This document shows positions 7,934-16,376 of a DNA stretch of 64,000 bases, one piece after another. Numbering within the stretch: position 1 is the stretch's first letter; each line of letters opens with the position of its first letter. The notes below the pieces were generated by a model. It was given only the letters and a program-made list of their open reading frames with translations. It searched no databases and was not told the origin of the DNA. The translations under genes were made by a program, and so were the position numbers. Source of the DNA: Mesorhizobium ventifaucium (lineage in GTDB: Bacteria; Pseudomonadota; Alphaproteobacteria; Rhizobiales; Rhizobiaceae); contig NZ_CAKXZS010000022.1 of NCBI RefSeq assembly GCF_935822925.1, positions 1 through 64,000 of the forward strand, read 5' to 3'.

Positions 7934-9106
7934 ATGACAAAATTGATTTCCAAATGGAACTATCCGACAACCGTGCGCTTCGGCGCGGGGCGCATCAAGG
8001 AATTGCCTGATGTGCTTGATGCCACCGGCATCAAGCGGCCGCTGTTCGTCACCGATCCGGGGCTGGCGAAGCTTCCGGTGGTCGCCTCGACGTTGAAGAT
8101 CCTCGATGACGCCAAGGTCCCCTATGGCGTGTTTTCCGAGGTCAAGCCGAACCCGGTGGACTCCAACCTGACCGCCGGCATTGCCGTGTTCAACAAGGGC
8201 AGGCATGACGGTGTCATCGCCTTCGGCGGCGGCTCGGCGCTCGACCTCGGCAAACTGATCGCCTTTCAGGCCGGCCAGACGCGGCCGGTCTGGGACTTTG
8301 AGGATATCGGCGACTGGTGGACGCGCGCCAACGCCGATGCGATCGCACCGATCATCGCCGTGCCGACCACGGCCGGCACCGGCTCGGAAGTCGGCCGCGC
8401 CGGCGTCATCACCAATGAAGCGACCCACACCAAGAAGGTGATCTTCCATCCGAAGCTTTTGCCGGCGATCGTCATCGCCGATCCGGAACTGTCGGTCGGT
8501 ATGCCCGGCTTCATCACCGCCGGCACCGGCATGGACGCGCTTGCTCACTGCCTCGAGGCCTATTGCGCGCCGGGCTATCATCCGATGGCCGACGGCATCG
8601 CTGTCGAAGGCGTGCGGCTCGTCTTCGAGAACCTGCCGAAGGCCTTCGCCAACGGCAAGGATCTTGTCGCCCGCGCCCATATGATGAGCGCGGCCGCGAT
8701 GGGCGCTGCCGCCTTCCAGAAAGGGCTGGGCGCCATCCACTCGCTGTCGCATCCGATCGGCGCGCTCTACGACACCCATCACGGCATGACCAACGCCGTG
8801 TTCATGCCTTATGTGCTGGCCTTCAACCGCGACGCCATCGAGGCGCGCATCGCCCGGCTCGCGGCTTATTGCGGCATCAAGGGCGGCTTCGACGGCTTCG
8901 CCAAGGCCGTCATCAAGCTGCGCAAGGAATTGAAGGTGCCGCACGCGCTGCCGGGCCTGATCAAGGGGCTCGACATGGACAAGAAGCGCAAGGGCCTGAT
9001 CGCCGACATGGCGGTGGTCGATCCGACCGCCGGCGGCAACCCGGTCAAGCTGACCAGGAAGGCGGCGCTGACGCTGCTCGACAATGCCATTGCCGGCACC
9101 GTCTGA
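7934..9106 (+). CDS. Iron-containing (group III) alcohol dehydrogenase
   Basis: 390 residues, full length for the family. The N-terminal half carries the NAD-binding GGGSALDLGK near residue 99 and the TAGTGSEVGRAGVIT segment. The C-terminal half carries metal-ligand regions: GMDALAHCLEAYCAPGYHP, then IHSLSHPIGALYDTHHG. Members oxidise primary alcohols, butanol, propanediol, lactaldehyde or glycerol-type substrates with Fe2+ or Zn2+. It follows the ALDH by 18 bases and closes the run; a terminator hairpin overlaps its stop codon. It should produce the aldehyde used by the ALDH. Substrate unknown. Confidence 0.92.
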   Translation: MTKLISKWNYPTTVRFGAGRIKELPDVLDATGIKRPLFVTDPGLAKLPVVASTLKILDDAKVPYGVFSEVKPNPVDSNLTAGIAVFNKGRHDGVIAFGGGSALDLGKLIAFQAGQTRPVWDFEDIGDWWTRANADAIAPIIAVPTTAGTGSEVGRAGVITNEATHTKKVIFHPKLLPAIVIADPELSVGMPGFITAGTGMDALAHCLEAYCAPGYHPMADGIAVEGVRLVFENLPKAFANGKDLVARAHMMSAAAMGAAAFQKGLGAIHSLSHPIGALYDTHHGMTNAVFMPYVLAFNRDAIEARIARLAAYCGIKGGFDGFAKAVIKLRKELKVPHALPGLIKGLDMDKKRKGLIADMAVVDPTAGGNPVKLTRKAALTLLDNAIAGTV

Positions 9107-9116
9107 GACGGTTTTT
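9098..9116 (+). terminator. Rho-independent terminator overlapping the ADH stop codon
   Basis: ACCGTC (9098-9103), the loop TGA which is the stop codon itself, GACGGT (9107-9112), then TTTTT. The stem is only six pairs but GC-rich and the T run is directly attached, so it should end the cluster transcript. Confidence 0.6.
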
Positions 9117-9349
9117 CGCGCCGAAAATTGATCTGGAAATTGAGGGCAAAGAAAGGGGAAGGGATGAAAGGTAAGACCGAAATTCGTTAGCCGGAAAAAT
9201 AATCGCGGAGCGATTGCTACAGCCGGTCAAAAAGAGTTTACTTTTTCGTACTGCAGGGCATCGCTTTCACAAAGCTTTCATCGGGCTGTCACACGAAAAC
9301 GATACCGCATCGCAGGCGTCCAACGGCGTCAGTTCAACGGAGAGAACAC

Positions 9350-10456
9350 ATGTTCAAATTCACGGGGAAAGTGCTTTCCCTTACGGCCGTCGCCCTGATG
9401 GCGACCACTGCCATCTCGTCGGCGCAGTCCATGGATGAACTGATCGCCGCCGCCAAGGCGGAAGGCCAGCTCACCACCATCGCGCTGCCGCACAGCTGGT
9501 GCGGCTATGGCGACGTCATCGCCGGCTTCAAGGCGAAGTATCCGGAAATCACCGTCAACGAGCTCAATCCCGATGCCGGCTCCGGCGATGAGATCGAGGC
9601 GATCAAGGCCAACAAGGACAATAAGGGCCCGCAGGCGCCTGATGTCATCGACGTCGGCCTGTCTTTTGGCCCGTCCGCCAAGGCCGACGGTCTGATCCAA
9701 CCCTACAAGGTGTCGACCTGGGATACGATCCCTGACAGCGCCAAGGATGCCGACGGCTACTGGTACGGCGACTATTACGGCGTGCTCGCCTTCGGCGTGA
9801 ACAAGGCCGTCGTGCAGAACGCACCACAGGACTGGGCCGACCTGCTGAAGCCGGAATATGCCAACTCGGTGGCGCTTGCCGGTGACCCGCGTTCGTCGAA
9901 CAACGCCGTCATGTCGGTTTACGCTTCGGGCCTCGCGGCTGGCGGTAGCGGCGGCCAGGATGCCGCCGCCAAGGGTCTGCAGTTCTTCAAGCAGCTCAAC
10001 GATGCCGGCAACTTCGTGCCGGTCGACGGTGAAGCGGCAGCTGTCGCCCAGGGCACGACACCGATCGTGATGAACTGGGACTACAACCTGCTCGCCATGC
10101 GCGACAAGATGGCCGGCAATCCGGAAATCGAAATCGTCGTGCCAAAGGCAGCGGTTGTCGCTGGCGTCTACGTACAGGCGATCAGCGCCTATGCGCCGCA
10201 TCCGAACGCCGCCAAGCTGTGGATGGAGTATCTCTACTCGGACGAAGGCCAGCTCGGCTGGCTGAAGGGCTACTGCCACCCGATCCGCTTCAATGACCTC
10301 GCCAAGAAGGGCGTGATCCCGAAGGAGATGCTGGACAAGCTGCCGGCCGCCGAGAACTACGAGAAAGCGATCTTCCCAACCTTGGAGGAGCAGAACGCCG
10401 CCAAGAAGGAAATCAGCACGAACTGGGACGCCATCGTTGGCGCCGTCGTGAAGTAA
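9350..10456 (+). CDS. ABC transporter periplasmic substrate-binding protein (iron/polyamine type)
   Basis: 368 residues. A signal peptide is clear (KFTGK, hydrophobic stretch, cut near SSAQS at about residue 25). The mature part has the periplasmic-binding-protein pattern of the family-1 SBPs with PotD and AfuA: YPEITVNELNPDAGSGDEIE, YYGVLAFGVNK, WADLLKPEYANSVAL, MNWDYNL and LWMEYLYSDEGQ. It captures the substrate for the two permeases and ATPase that follow. A strong hairpin lies between it and the first permease, usual for binding proteins made in excess. The region of 243 bases upstream has no other gene. Ligand cannot be told from sequence; a polyamine, iron chelate or organic acid are all possible. 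Confidence 0.88.
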   Translation: MFKFTGKVLSLTAVALMATTAISSAQSMDELIAAAKAEGQLTTIALPHSWCGYGDVIAGFKAKYPEITVNELNPDAGSGDEIEAIKANKDNKGPQAPDVIDVGLSFGPSAKADGLIQPYKVSTWDTIPDSAKDADGYWYGDYYGVLAFGVNKAVVQNAPQDWADLLKPEYANSVALAGDPRSSNNAVMSVYASGLAAGGSGGQDAAAKGLQFFKQLNDAGNFVPVDGEAAAVAQGTTPIVMNWDYNLLAMRDKMAGNPEIEIVVPKAAVVAGVYVQAISAYAPHPNAAKLWMEYLYSDEGQLGWLKGYCHPIRFNDLAKKGVIPKEMLDKLPAAENYEKAIFPTLEEQNAAKKEISTNWDAIVGAVVK

Positions 10457-10459
10457 TTC

Positions 10460-10495
10460 ATAGGGCGCCGGCCGGTTCGCTGGCCGGCGCCCTAT
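10460..10495 (+). other. Intercistronic hairpin between binding protein and permease
   Basis: ATAGGGCGCCGGCC at 10460-10473 pairs perfectly with GGCCGGCGCCCTAT at 10482-10495 around an eight-base loop. There is no T run, so it is more likely a 3' stabiliser or partial attenuator that keeps binding-protein mRNA above permease mRNA than a true terminator. Confidence 0.65.
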
Positions 10496-10513
10496 GCCAA
10501 CTTCGGGAAGTCC

Positions 10514-11422
10514 ATGGCAGACTCCATAGTGTCCGAGACAGCCCGCGTCAGCCCTGGCGCGCCGGAGATCAGCCGCCTTCGGCTGCCACTGCATTGGTTA
10601 GGCGTAGCTCCGTTCTTCGTTTTCGCGCTGCTCTTTCTGATCCTGCCCACGATAGGGCTGATCGCGGGCGCGTTCAAAAATGCAGCCGGCGACTATACGC
10701 TCGACAACATCATAGCGTTGTCGCAACCCAAGCTCGCAGCCGCCTATTGGGTATCCATTCAGATCAGCTTTGTCTCTGCGGTCCTTGGCGCCTTGATCGG
10801 CTTGGCAATGGCGGTGGCAGTGGTTCGCGGAGGCTTGCCGCCGTGGCTGCGCTCGGCAACCTTGACCTTCTCGGGCGTCGCCTCGAATTTTGCCGGCGTA
10901 CCGCTGGCATTCTCGTTCATCGCGACTCTAGGTCGGCTCGGAGTGGCGACGATCCTGTTGCGAGACATTTTCGGCATTAACATCTATTCGCTCGGCTTCA
11001 GTATCTTTTCGTTTTGGGGCCTGATCCTCACCTACCTCTATTTCCAGATTCCATTGATGATCGTCATCATCACGCCGGCGGTCGATGGGTTGAAGAAGGA
11101 ATGGGGCGAAGCTGCCGCCACGCTCGGGGCAACCAATTGGCAATATTGGCGCATGGTGGTCATCCCGGTGTTATGGCCGAGCTTTCTCGGTACGACGGTC
11201 CTCCTCTTTGCCAACGCGTTCGGCGCGGTCGCAACGGCCTATGCCCTGACGGGGCCGTCACTCAACATCGTGCCCATCCAGCTGTTCGCGCAGATTCGTG
11301 GCGACGTGCTTTACAATCCGAATCTAGGTTATGCGCTTGCATTCGGCATGATCGTCATCACCGGCCTGGCCAATCTCTTCTACATCTTGTTCCAACGGCG
11401 AGCCGAACGGTGGCTGAAATGA
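10514..11422 (+). CDS. ABC transporter permease
   Basis: 302 residues with about six membrane spans (first at HWLGVAPFFVFALLFLILP). The cytoplasmic coupling loop contains the EAA-type motif EWGEAAATLGATNWQYW near residue 197, followed by the usual IPVLWPSFLG. It belongs to the PotB/FbpB-like inner-membrane permeases. Its TGA overlaps the ATG of the second permease (ATGA at 11419-11422), so the two are translationally coupled and should form a heterodimeric channel with the ATPase at 12243-13307. Confidence 0.9.
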   Translation: MADSIVSETARVSPGAPEISRLRLPLHWLGVAPFFVFALLFLILPTIGLIAGAFKNAAGDYTLDNIIALSQPKLAAAYWVSIQISFVSAVLGALIGLAMAVAVVRGGLPPWLRSATLTFSGVASNFAGVPLAFSFIATLGRLGVATILLRDIFGINIYSLGFSIFSFWGLILTYLYFQIPLMIVIITPAVDGLKKEWGEAAATLGATNWQYWRMVVIPVLWPSFLGTTVLLFANAFGAVATAYALTGPSLNIVPIQLFAQIRGDVLYNPNLGYALAFGMIVITGLANLFYILFQRRAERWLK

Positions 11423-12213
11423 AGCAAGGCAGCCGTTTTTGGGCTTGGCTGGTTTTTGGCGTGGGAACCACTTATTTTGTCCTGCCGCTTTTGGCGACCT
11501 TTGAATTCTCCTTGCGTAAGCGGCGAGGGGAATACTCCTTTGACGCCTACCGCTCGGTCTTCGGAGATCCGAATTTCCAGACGACATTTACCTATTCCGT
11601 CGTTGTGGCGGTCTTTACCATTCTTTTGGGCGTGCTCCTCGTCGTCCCGACGGCCTACTGGATACGGCTGCGGCTACCGCATCTGCGGCCGGTGGTAGAG
11701 TTCATAACCCTGCTGCCGCTGGTTATCCCCGCCATCGTCATCGTCTTCGGCTACATCAGAATGTTCGGTTCGAATTCAACGCTGCCTTTTTTGGCGACAG
11801 CGCGCGGCACCGATGCTCTGCTGGTCATCGGCTATACGACGTTGGCGTTACCCTATATGTACCGGGCGGTCGATACCGGTCTCAGGACCATCGACGTCAG
11901 AACGCTCACCGAAGCCGCACAAATCCTCGGCGCCGGCTGGACCACCATCATCGCCCGCATCATCCTGCCGAACGTGCTGATCGCCGTCTTGTCCGGCGCG
12001 TTCCTGAGTTTTGCCATCGTCATCGGCGAGTTCACGATGGCGTCGCTGCTGAATCGCCCGGCCTTCGGCCCCTATCTGCAGAACATCGGCGCCAACAGTG
12101 CCTATGAGCCGTCGGCACTGGCGCTCATTTCGTTCGCCATCACCTGGGGCTGCATGTCGCTGATCCAGATCCTGTCGCGTTTTGCGCCGCGATCGGCGAA
12201 CCGGCCAAACTGA
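11419..12213 (+). CDS. ABC transporter permease, second subunit
   Basis: 264 residues from the ATG at 11419 that overlaps the previous stop; longer in-frame readings lie wholly inside the first permease and were rejected. Six membrane spans and the EAA loop (LTEAAQILGAGWTTI, then ILPNVLIAVLSG) mark a PotC-like permease. The N-terminal span (FWAWLVFGVGTTYFVLPLL) and the periplasmic-side GEFTMASLLNRPAFGPYL region are as expected. It partners the preceding permease. Followed by the ATPase after 29 bases. Confidence 0.9.
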   Translation: MKQGSRFWAWLVFGVGTTYFVLPLLATFEFSLRKRRGEYSFDAYRSVFGDPNFQTTFTYSVVVAVFTILLGVLLVVPTAYWIRLRLPHLRPVVEFITLLPLVIPAIVIVFGYIRMFGSNSTLPFLATARGTDALLVIGYTTLALPYMYRAVDTGLRTIDVRTLTEAAQILGAGWTTIIARIILPNVLIAVLSGAFLSFAIVIGEFTMASLLNRPAFGPYLQNIGANSAYEPSALALISFAITWGCMSLIQILSRFAPRSANRPN

Positions 12214-12242
12214 TCGAAAAAGTACCGAGCGAAAGAAAAGCC

Positions 12243-13307
12243 ATGGCCGAGCCATTCCTCTCCATCCAGCAGGTTCGAAAATCCTTCGGCACCACCACCG
12301 TCGTCCAGGATTTCAACCTCGACGTCGAGCCGGGCGAATTCGTCTCCTTCCTCGGGCCATCGGGCTGCGGCAAGACGACGGTGCTGCGCATGGTCGCCGG
12401 CTTCGAGGAGCCGAGCGCCGGCAAGATCGTGGTGGCCGGCAAGGACATCACCCGGCTCAAGCCCAACCAGCGCAACGTCGGCATGGTGTTCCAGGCCTAC
12501 GCGCTGTTTCCGAACCTGACCGTGGCGCAGAACATCGGCTTCGGGCTGAAGGTCGCGGGCATGCCAAAGGCCGATGCCGACAGGCGCGTTGCCGAGATGC
12601 TCGACCTCATCAAGCTGCCGCAGATGGGCGACCGCTATCCTTATCAGCTCTCCGGCGGCCAGCAGCAGCGTATCGCGCTGGCGCGAGCGATTGCGCCGAA
12701 GCCGAAGCTCCTGCTGCTCGACGAGCCGCTGTCGGCGCTCGACGCCAAGGTACGCGTGTCGCTGCGCGAGGAAATCCGCTCGATCCAGAAGAAGCTCGGC
12801 ATCACCACTGTCTTCGTCACCCACGACCAGGAAGAGGCGCTGTCGATCTCCGACCGCATCGCCGTCATGTATGGCGGCAAGGCCGAGCAGGTCGGCACGC
12901 CGTTCGAGATCTACAACCGGCCGGCGACCAAGTTCGTCGCCAATTTCGTCGGCACGCTGAACGTGCTCGAAGGCACCGTCACCGATGCAGCCTCGGGCAA
13001 GGTGCGCGTCAATTCGCAAGAGGTCTCGCTGCAGGGAAAGCTGAACGGCTCCAAGTCCGGCGACACGCTGTCGCTGGCGCTGCGGCCCGAGGCGATTTCG
13101 CTCGGCCGCCATCCCGGCCGCGACTCCAGTCTTTCGGGCGAGATCACCGAAGTGCACTTCCTCGGCTCGGTCATCCGGGTCCGCGTCGGCATTGGCGGCA
13201 GCACGGTATCGCTCGACACGTTCAACAGCCCGGCCACCCCGCCGCCCGCTGTGGGCGAGAAGGCCGAGATTTCCTTCTCGTCGGGCGACATGCTGGTGCT
13301 GCATTAA
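12243..13307 (+). CDS. ABC transporter ATP-binding protein
   Basis: 354 residues. Walker A GPSGCGKTT lies near residue 39, the Q-loop at VFQAYALFPN, signature LSGGQQQRIALARA near 138, Walker B LLLLDEPLSALDAK and the switch histidine in VTHDQEEAL. Residues after about 240 form a TOBE regulatory domain of the PotA/FbpC/MalK type (LALRPEAISLG). It powers the importer encoded just upstream and is the last gene of the operon. A short GC palindrome follows at 13349-13367. Confidence 0.92.
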   Translation: MAEPFLSIQQVRKSFGTTTVVQDFNLDVEPGEFVSFLGPSGCGKTTVLRMVAGFEEPSAGKIVVAGKDITRLKPNQRNVGMVFQAYALFPNLTVAQNIGFGLKVAGMPKADADRRVAEMLDLIKLPQMGDRYPYQLSGGQQQRIALARAIAPKPKLLLLDEPLSALDAKVRVSLREEIRSIQKKLGITTVFVTHDQEEALSISDRIAVMYGGKAEQVGTPFEIYNRPATKFVANFVGTLNVLEGTVTDAASGKVRVNSQEVSLQGKLNGSKSGDTLSLALRPEAISLGRHPGRDSSLSGEITEVHFLGSVIRVRVGIGGSTVSLDTFNSPATPPPAVGEKAEISFSSGDMLVLH

Positions 13308-13348
13308 AAGCGGCAGACAGCGGCTGGGATAACCAGGGGCAAATCAAG

Positions 13349-13367
13349 CCGCCGATCTATTCGGCGG
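13349..13367 (+). terminator. Possible terminator hairpin after the ABC operon
   Basis: CCGCCGA (13349-13355), a five-base loop and TCGGCGG (13361-13367) form a perfect stem 42 bases after the ATPase stop. No T run follows, so termination by this element alone is uncertain. The rest of 13308-13466 shows no gene. Confidence 0.35.
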
Positions 13368-13466
13368 GGCAGCGGCCCCATAGGAAAGGTATTCCGAGAT
13401 CGAAATCGACCTCGAACAGCGTGTTGGGTGTCGTCATCATCAGTGCGCTTGTGCCGTTGGCGTATC

Positions 13467-13907
13467 TCAGAATCTGTTTGCCGTTCCTCCTAATGTCCCT
13501 TGCACGTCCATTTGCTGTTGGACGTTCCATCGGAAGTTGTAGGTCATTCCTGTTCTGAAGATATATTCTTTGTGGATCGGTTGCTTCGCCCGGGGAGGGC
13601 GGATCTGTGAGATCATTTCGAAGGAATAATCGGTCAATTTCTTGAAGGACACTCCATATTCGAGGCAGTATTTCTTCATACCGTCTTCGCTGGTCAGGTC
13701 AGAATATCCAAGATCGAACCATTTCCCTTCTATGGCAGCGAGCAATCTCTCGTTCGTCTGCTGCGCCCAGAGTCCCATCCCTGGCCCAGCTCTGGGAGTC
13801 CCCAAAAGTTTGATCTTTGCCGCCGCCAATTCGTCGTACAGCGCGGAGGCCGTGGCCATGGGCGGGAACAGTATCAATGCGCACAATGCTATGAATAGTC
13901 TTGGCAC
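13467..13907 (-). CDS. Secreted hypothetical protein
   Basis: About 146 residues from a GTG at 13907 preceded by AGGAG at seven bases; this start places a signal peptide right at the N-terminus (PRLFIALCALILFPPMATASA, cut near residue 21). The open frame reaches back to 14054 but overlaps the GST-like gene there. The mature part has no domain I recognise: it begins LYDELAAAKIKLLG, contains one cysteine and ends with an aromatic-rich TYNFRWNVQQQMDVQG segment. Codon use is less GC-biased than neighbours. It likely acts in the periplasm; function unknown. Confidence 0.55.
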   Translation of the reverse strand: MPRLFIALCALILFPPMATASALYDELAAAKIKLLGTPRAGPGMGLWAQQTNERLLAAIEGKWFDLGYSDLTSEDGMKKYCLEYGVSFKKLTDYSFEMISQIRPPRAKQPIHKEYIFRTGMTYNFRWNVQQQMDVQGTLGGTANRF

Positions 13908-13986
13908 GGGGAGCTCCTGCGCGGCTGAACTGGAATAGAGATTTGAATTCTGCGCTTGGTAGTTAACGACCGATGTCTTCGACAGG

Positions 13987-14613
13987 TCAAGCTGGCGCGA
14001 TGAACGGTTGCGAAATCGCCTTAAAGACAGGCAGCGCTTCCATCCGCGCGGCATGGGCTTCCAACGCTGGAAAGCCGGTTAGCGACACAAGCCCCGGATG
14101 CGCCTCGCCGATGAAGCGCAGCACGGCGGCAACTGCGATGTCGGCATGGCCGATCCGATCGCCGAACCAGTAGGTCTCAGGCCTTGTGCTGCGATCGGCT
14201 TCCAGCGCAGCCATGGCTCCCCGTATCTGCTTGCGGCAGCGTTCGACCCAGAGATCGGAGACTGTCTCGTGCAGCAGCCTCTCGTAGAACAGGCTGGCCG
14301 CCTTGTCGCCCAGCCCGGTGGCCAGACCAGCGATCTTCAGCGCCTGGTGGCGCGCCGGCTCGCTGGTTGGAAACATCCTTCGCTCGGCTGCAACGAGGCC
14401 GTCCAGGTGGTCCAGCATGAGGTGGCTCTCGATCAGCACCTCGCCATTGTCCAGCACCAGGGTCGGCACCCGCGTCAGCGGATTGTAGGGCCGGATCTTG
14501 TCCGCATCGCTGAAAGTCGACCAGGGACGATGCTCATACGGCAGACCGTACAGGGTGAGCGCGATGCCGACGCGACGAACGAAGGGCGAGTCATATTGAC
14601 CAATGAGGATCAT
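13987..14613 (-). CDS. Glutathione S-transferase-family protein
   Basis: 208 residues. The N-terminal thioredoxin-like half has YDSPFVRRVGIALTLYGLPY, NPLTRVPTLVLDNGEVL with the cis-proline, and the glutathione-binding ESHLMLDHLD near residue 62. The C-terminal helical domain contains WFGDRIGHADIAVAAVLRF, the conserved N-capping box region of GSTs. It is a stand-alone cytoplasmic GST of unknown electrophile. The gene starts 121 bases from the divergent antiporter. Confidence 0.88.
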   Translation of the reverse strand: MILIGQYDSPFVRRVGIALTLYGLPYEHRPWSTFSDADKIRPYNPLTRVPTLVLDNGEVLIESHLMLDHLDGLVAAERRMFPTSEPARHQALKIAGLATGLGDKAASLFYERLLHETVSDLWVERCRKQIRGAMAALEADRSTRPETYWFGDRIGHADIAVAAVLRFIGEAHPGLVSLTGFPALEAHAARMEALPVFKAISQPFIAPA

Positions 14614-14734
14614 AACCGGAGCTTACATGCCGAAACCGGATCCGGACATACTGCCGGCATCTGAGCGGCGCCAATTAACAGCATCTTGCTGCTTTGCCTC
14701 TGCCAACAGCCGGATTTCACCGCTACGATGAGGC

Positions 14735-16285
14735 ATGGCGCTTTTCGAGCTGACCCTTATTCTTCTGCTGATCGCCGTCGCGCTGACGGCGTTGTCGCGG
14801 CGTCTCCAGATTCCTTATCCCTCCTTGCTGGCGTTGGCCGGCGCGGGCATCGCCTTTTTGCCGTTTGCGCCGACCATCGAGATCGATCCCGAACTGGCGC
14901 TCGCCTTGTTCATCGCGCCGGTGCTTCTTGACGCGGCCTACGATACGTCGCTGCGCGACCTCAATCGCTACAGGCTGCCGCTCGTCCTGCTGGCTCTGGG
15001 CGCCGTCGTTTTCACGACTGCTGCCGTGGCGCTCGTCGGCTGGACAATGGCAGGCCTGCCGATCGCTGCGGCTATTGCCCTTGGCGCGATCGTGGCGCCG
15101 CCCGATGCCGTCGCGGCGTCGGCCGTGCTTGGACAGTTCAAGGTGCCGCACCGCGTCACCGCGATCCTGCAAGGCGAAAGCCTGCTCAACGACGCCACGG
15201 CACTGCTGATCTACCGTATGGCGGTTTCGGCAGCTGCCGGCTCTATCCTGCTGAGCAGCGCGGTTCCGATGATCTTGCTGTCGACGGTCGGCAGCCTCGC
15301 TGCTGGTTACGTGCTCGGCCGGTTGTCTCTCGTCACCCTCAGCCGCATCAGAGAACCGGCAAGCGGCACGGTGGTGCAATTCGCCGGAACGTTCGGCGTC
15401 TGGATCCTGGCCGACAGGATCGGGCTCTCCGCCATCATAACGATCGTGGTCTATGCCATGACCATCGCGCGAACCGCGCCGCGCCGCATGCCGGCCCGAA
15501 ATCGCGTCAGCTCCTACTCGGTCTGGGAGACGGCGGTGTTCGTGCTCAACGTGCTTGCCTTCGTCCTGATGGGACTTCAGGCACGGTCGATCGTCGGCCG
15601 GCTGGCCGAGCAGGGACAGGTCGAAGCGTTCGTCTTCGCCGCGGCCGTGCTGGCTGTCGTCATCGTCTCGCGTCTCGTCTGGGTGTTGGGATGCGGCGCG
15701 ATCATGAGGTGGCTTGCCAGCTTCGGTGACGCGGACCGGCAGGCCGAAGCCCCGTCGTTCCGCGGCGGCGTGCTGATCGGCTGGTGCGGCATGCGCGGCC
15801 TGGTCACGCTTGCGGCAGCGTTTGCCTTGCCGGCTGACTTTCCCGGCCGCGACCCGATCGTGCTCGCCGCTTTCTCGGTCGTCCTCGGCACCCTGGTGCT
15901 GCAAGGCATCAGCCTGAAGCCGCTGCTGCGCCTGCTTCGTCTCGATCCCGACGAAACTGTCGACCGAGAGGTCGCGCAGGCACGCGTCGCCATCATGCAG
16001 GCCGCGCTGGACGTGTTGAGCGGCAAGACATCGAATGCCGCGGCCGTGGTTCGCGAGCAATTTGCCGCGCAGCGCACGATCGCTGAAAACCCGGAGGACG
16101 CCCAGGCTGCGACCGAGTACGACAGGTTGCGCCTCTATGCCATCAAGAGCCAGCGCGACGCGCTGGAGCAGCTGCGCATCGACGGGACGATCGGCGACGA
16201 AGCGTATCATCGCCTGGAGGAGGAAATCGACTGGTCGGAACTGGCCGCTTCTCCGCCCGGACGATTCCAGCCGCTGACGACTTAG
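14735..16285 (+). CDS. Na+/H+ antiporter (CPA1 family)
   Basis: 516 residues with about twelve membrane spans and a charged C-terminal tail of roughly 120 residues. Family motifs: ALGAIVAPPDAVAASAVL near residue 113, GESLLNDATALLIYR near 149, and RGGVLIGWCGMRGLVTLAAAFALP near 350, typical of bacterial NhaP/YjcE-like exchangers. The tail (DREVAQARVAIMQAALDVL onwards) is a predicted helical cytoplasmic regulatory region. It exports Na+ or K+ in exchange for protons at the inner membrane. It has its own upstream region and no operon partner. Confidence 0.92.
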   Translation: MALFELTLILLLIAVALTALSRRLQIPYPSLLALAGAGIAFLPFAPTIEIDPELALALFIAPVLLDAAYDTSLRDLNRYRLPLVLLALGAVVFTTAAVALVGWTMAGLPIAAAIALGAIVAPPDAVAASAVLGQFKVPHRVTAILQGESLLNDATALLIYRMAVSAAAGSILLSSAVPMILLSTVGSLAAGYVLGRLSLVTLSRIREPASGTVVQFAGTFGVWILADRIGLSAIITIVVYAMTIARTAPRRMPARNRVSSYSVWETAVFVLNVLAFVLMGLQARSIVGRLAEQGQVEAFVFAAAVLAVVIVSRLVWVLGCGAIMRWLASFGDADRQAEAPSFRGGVLIGWCGMRGLVTLAAAFALPADFPGRDPIVLAAFSVVLGTLVLQGISLKPLLRLLRLDPDETVDREVAQARVAIMQAALDVLSGKTSNAAAVVREQFAAQRTIAENPEDAQAATEYDRLRLYAIKSQRDALEQLRIDGTIGDEAYHRLEEEIDWSELAASPPGRFQPLTT

Positions 16286-16376
16286 CGCTGCCTGGCCCAA
16301 GCTCTGTCTATCTGGCTGCACATTGCGCCAAATCAGCCCAACGGCTACTGCCATCAGGAAATGAGCCGGATAAGCA

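Noticed and set aside
14723..16354. A 543-codon minus frame opposite the Na+/H+ antiporter
   Set aside because: Composition is that of an antisense shadow; the plus strand encodes a clear membrane protein.
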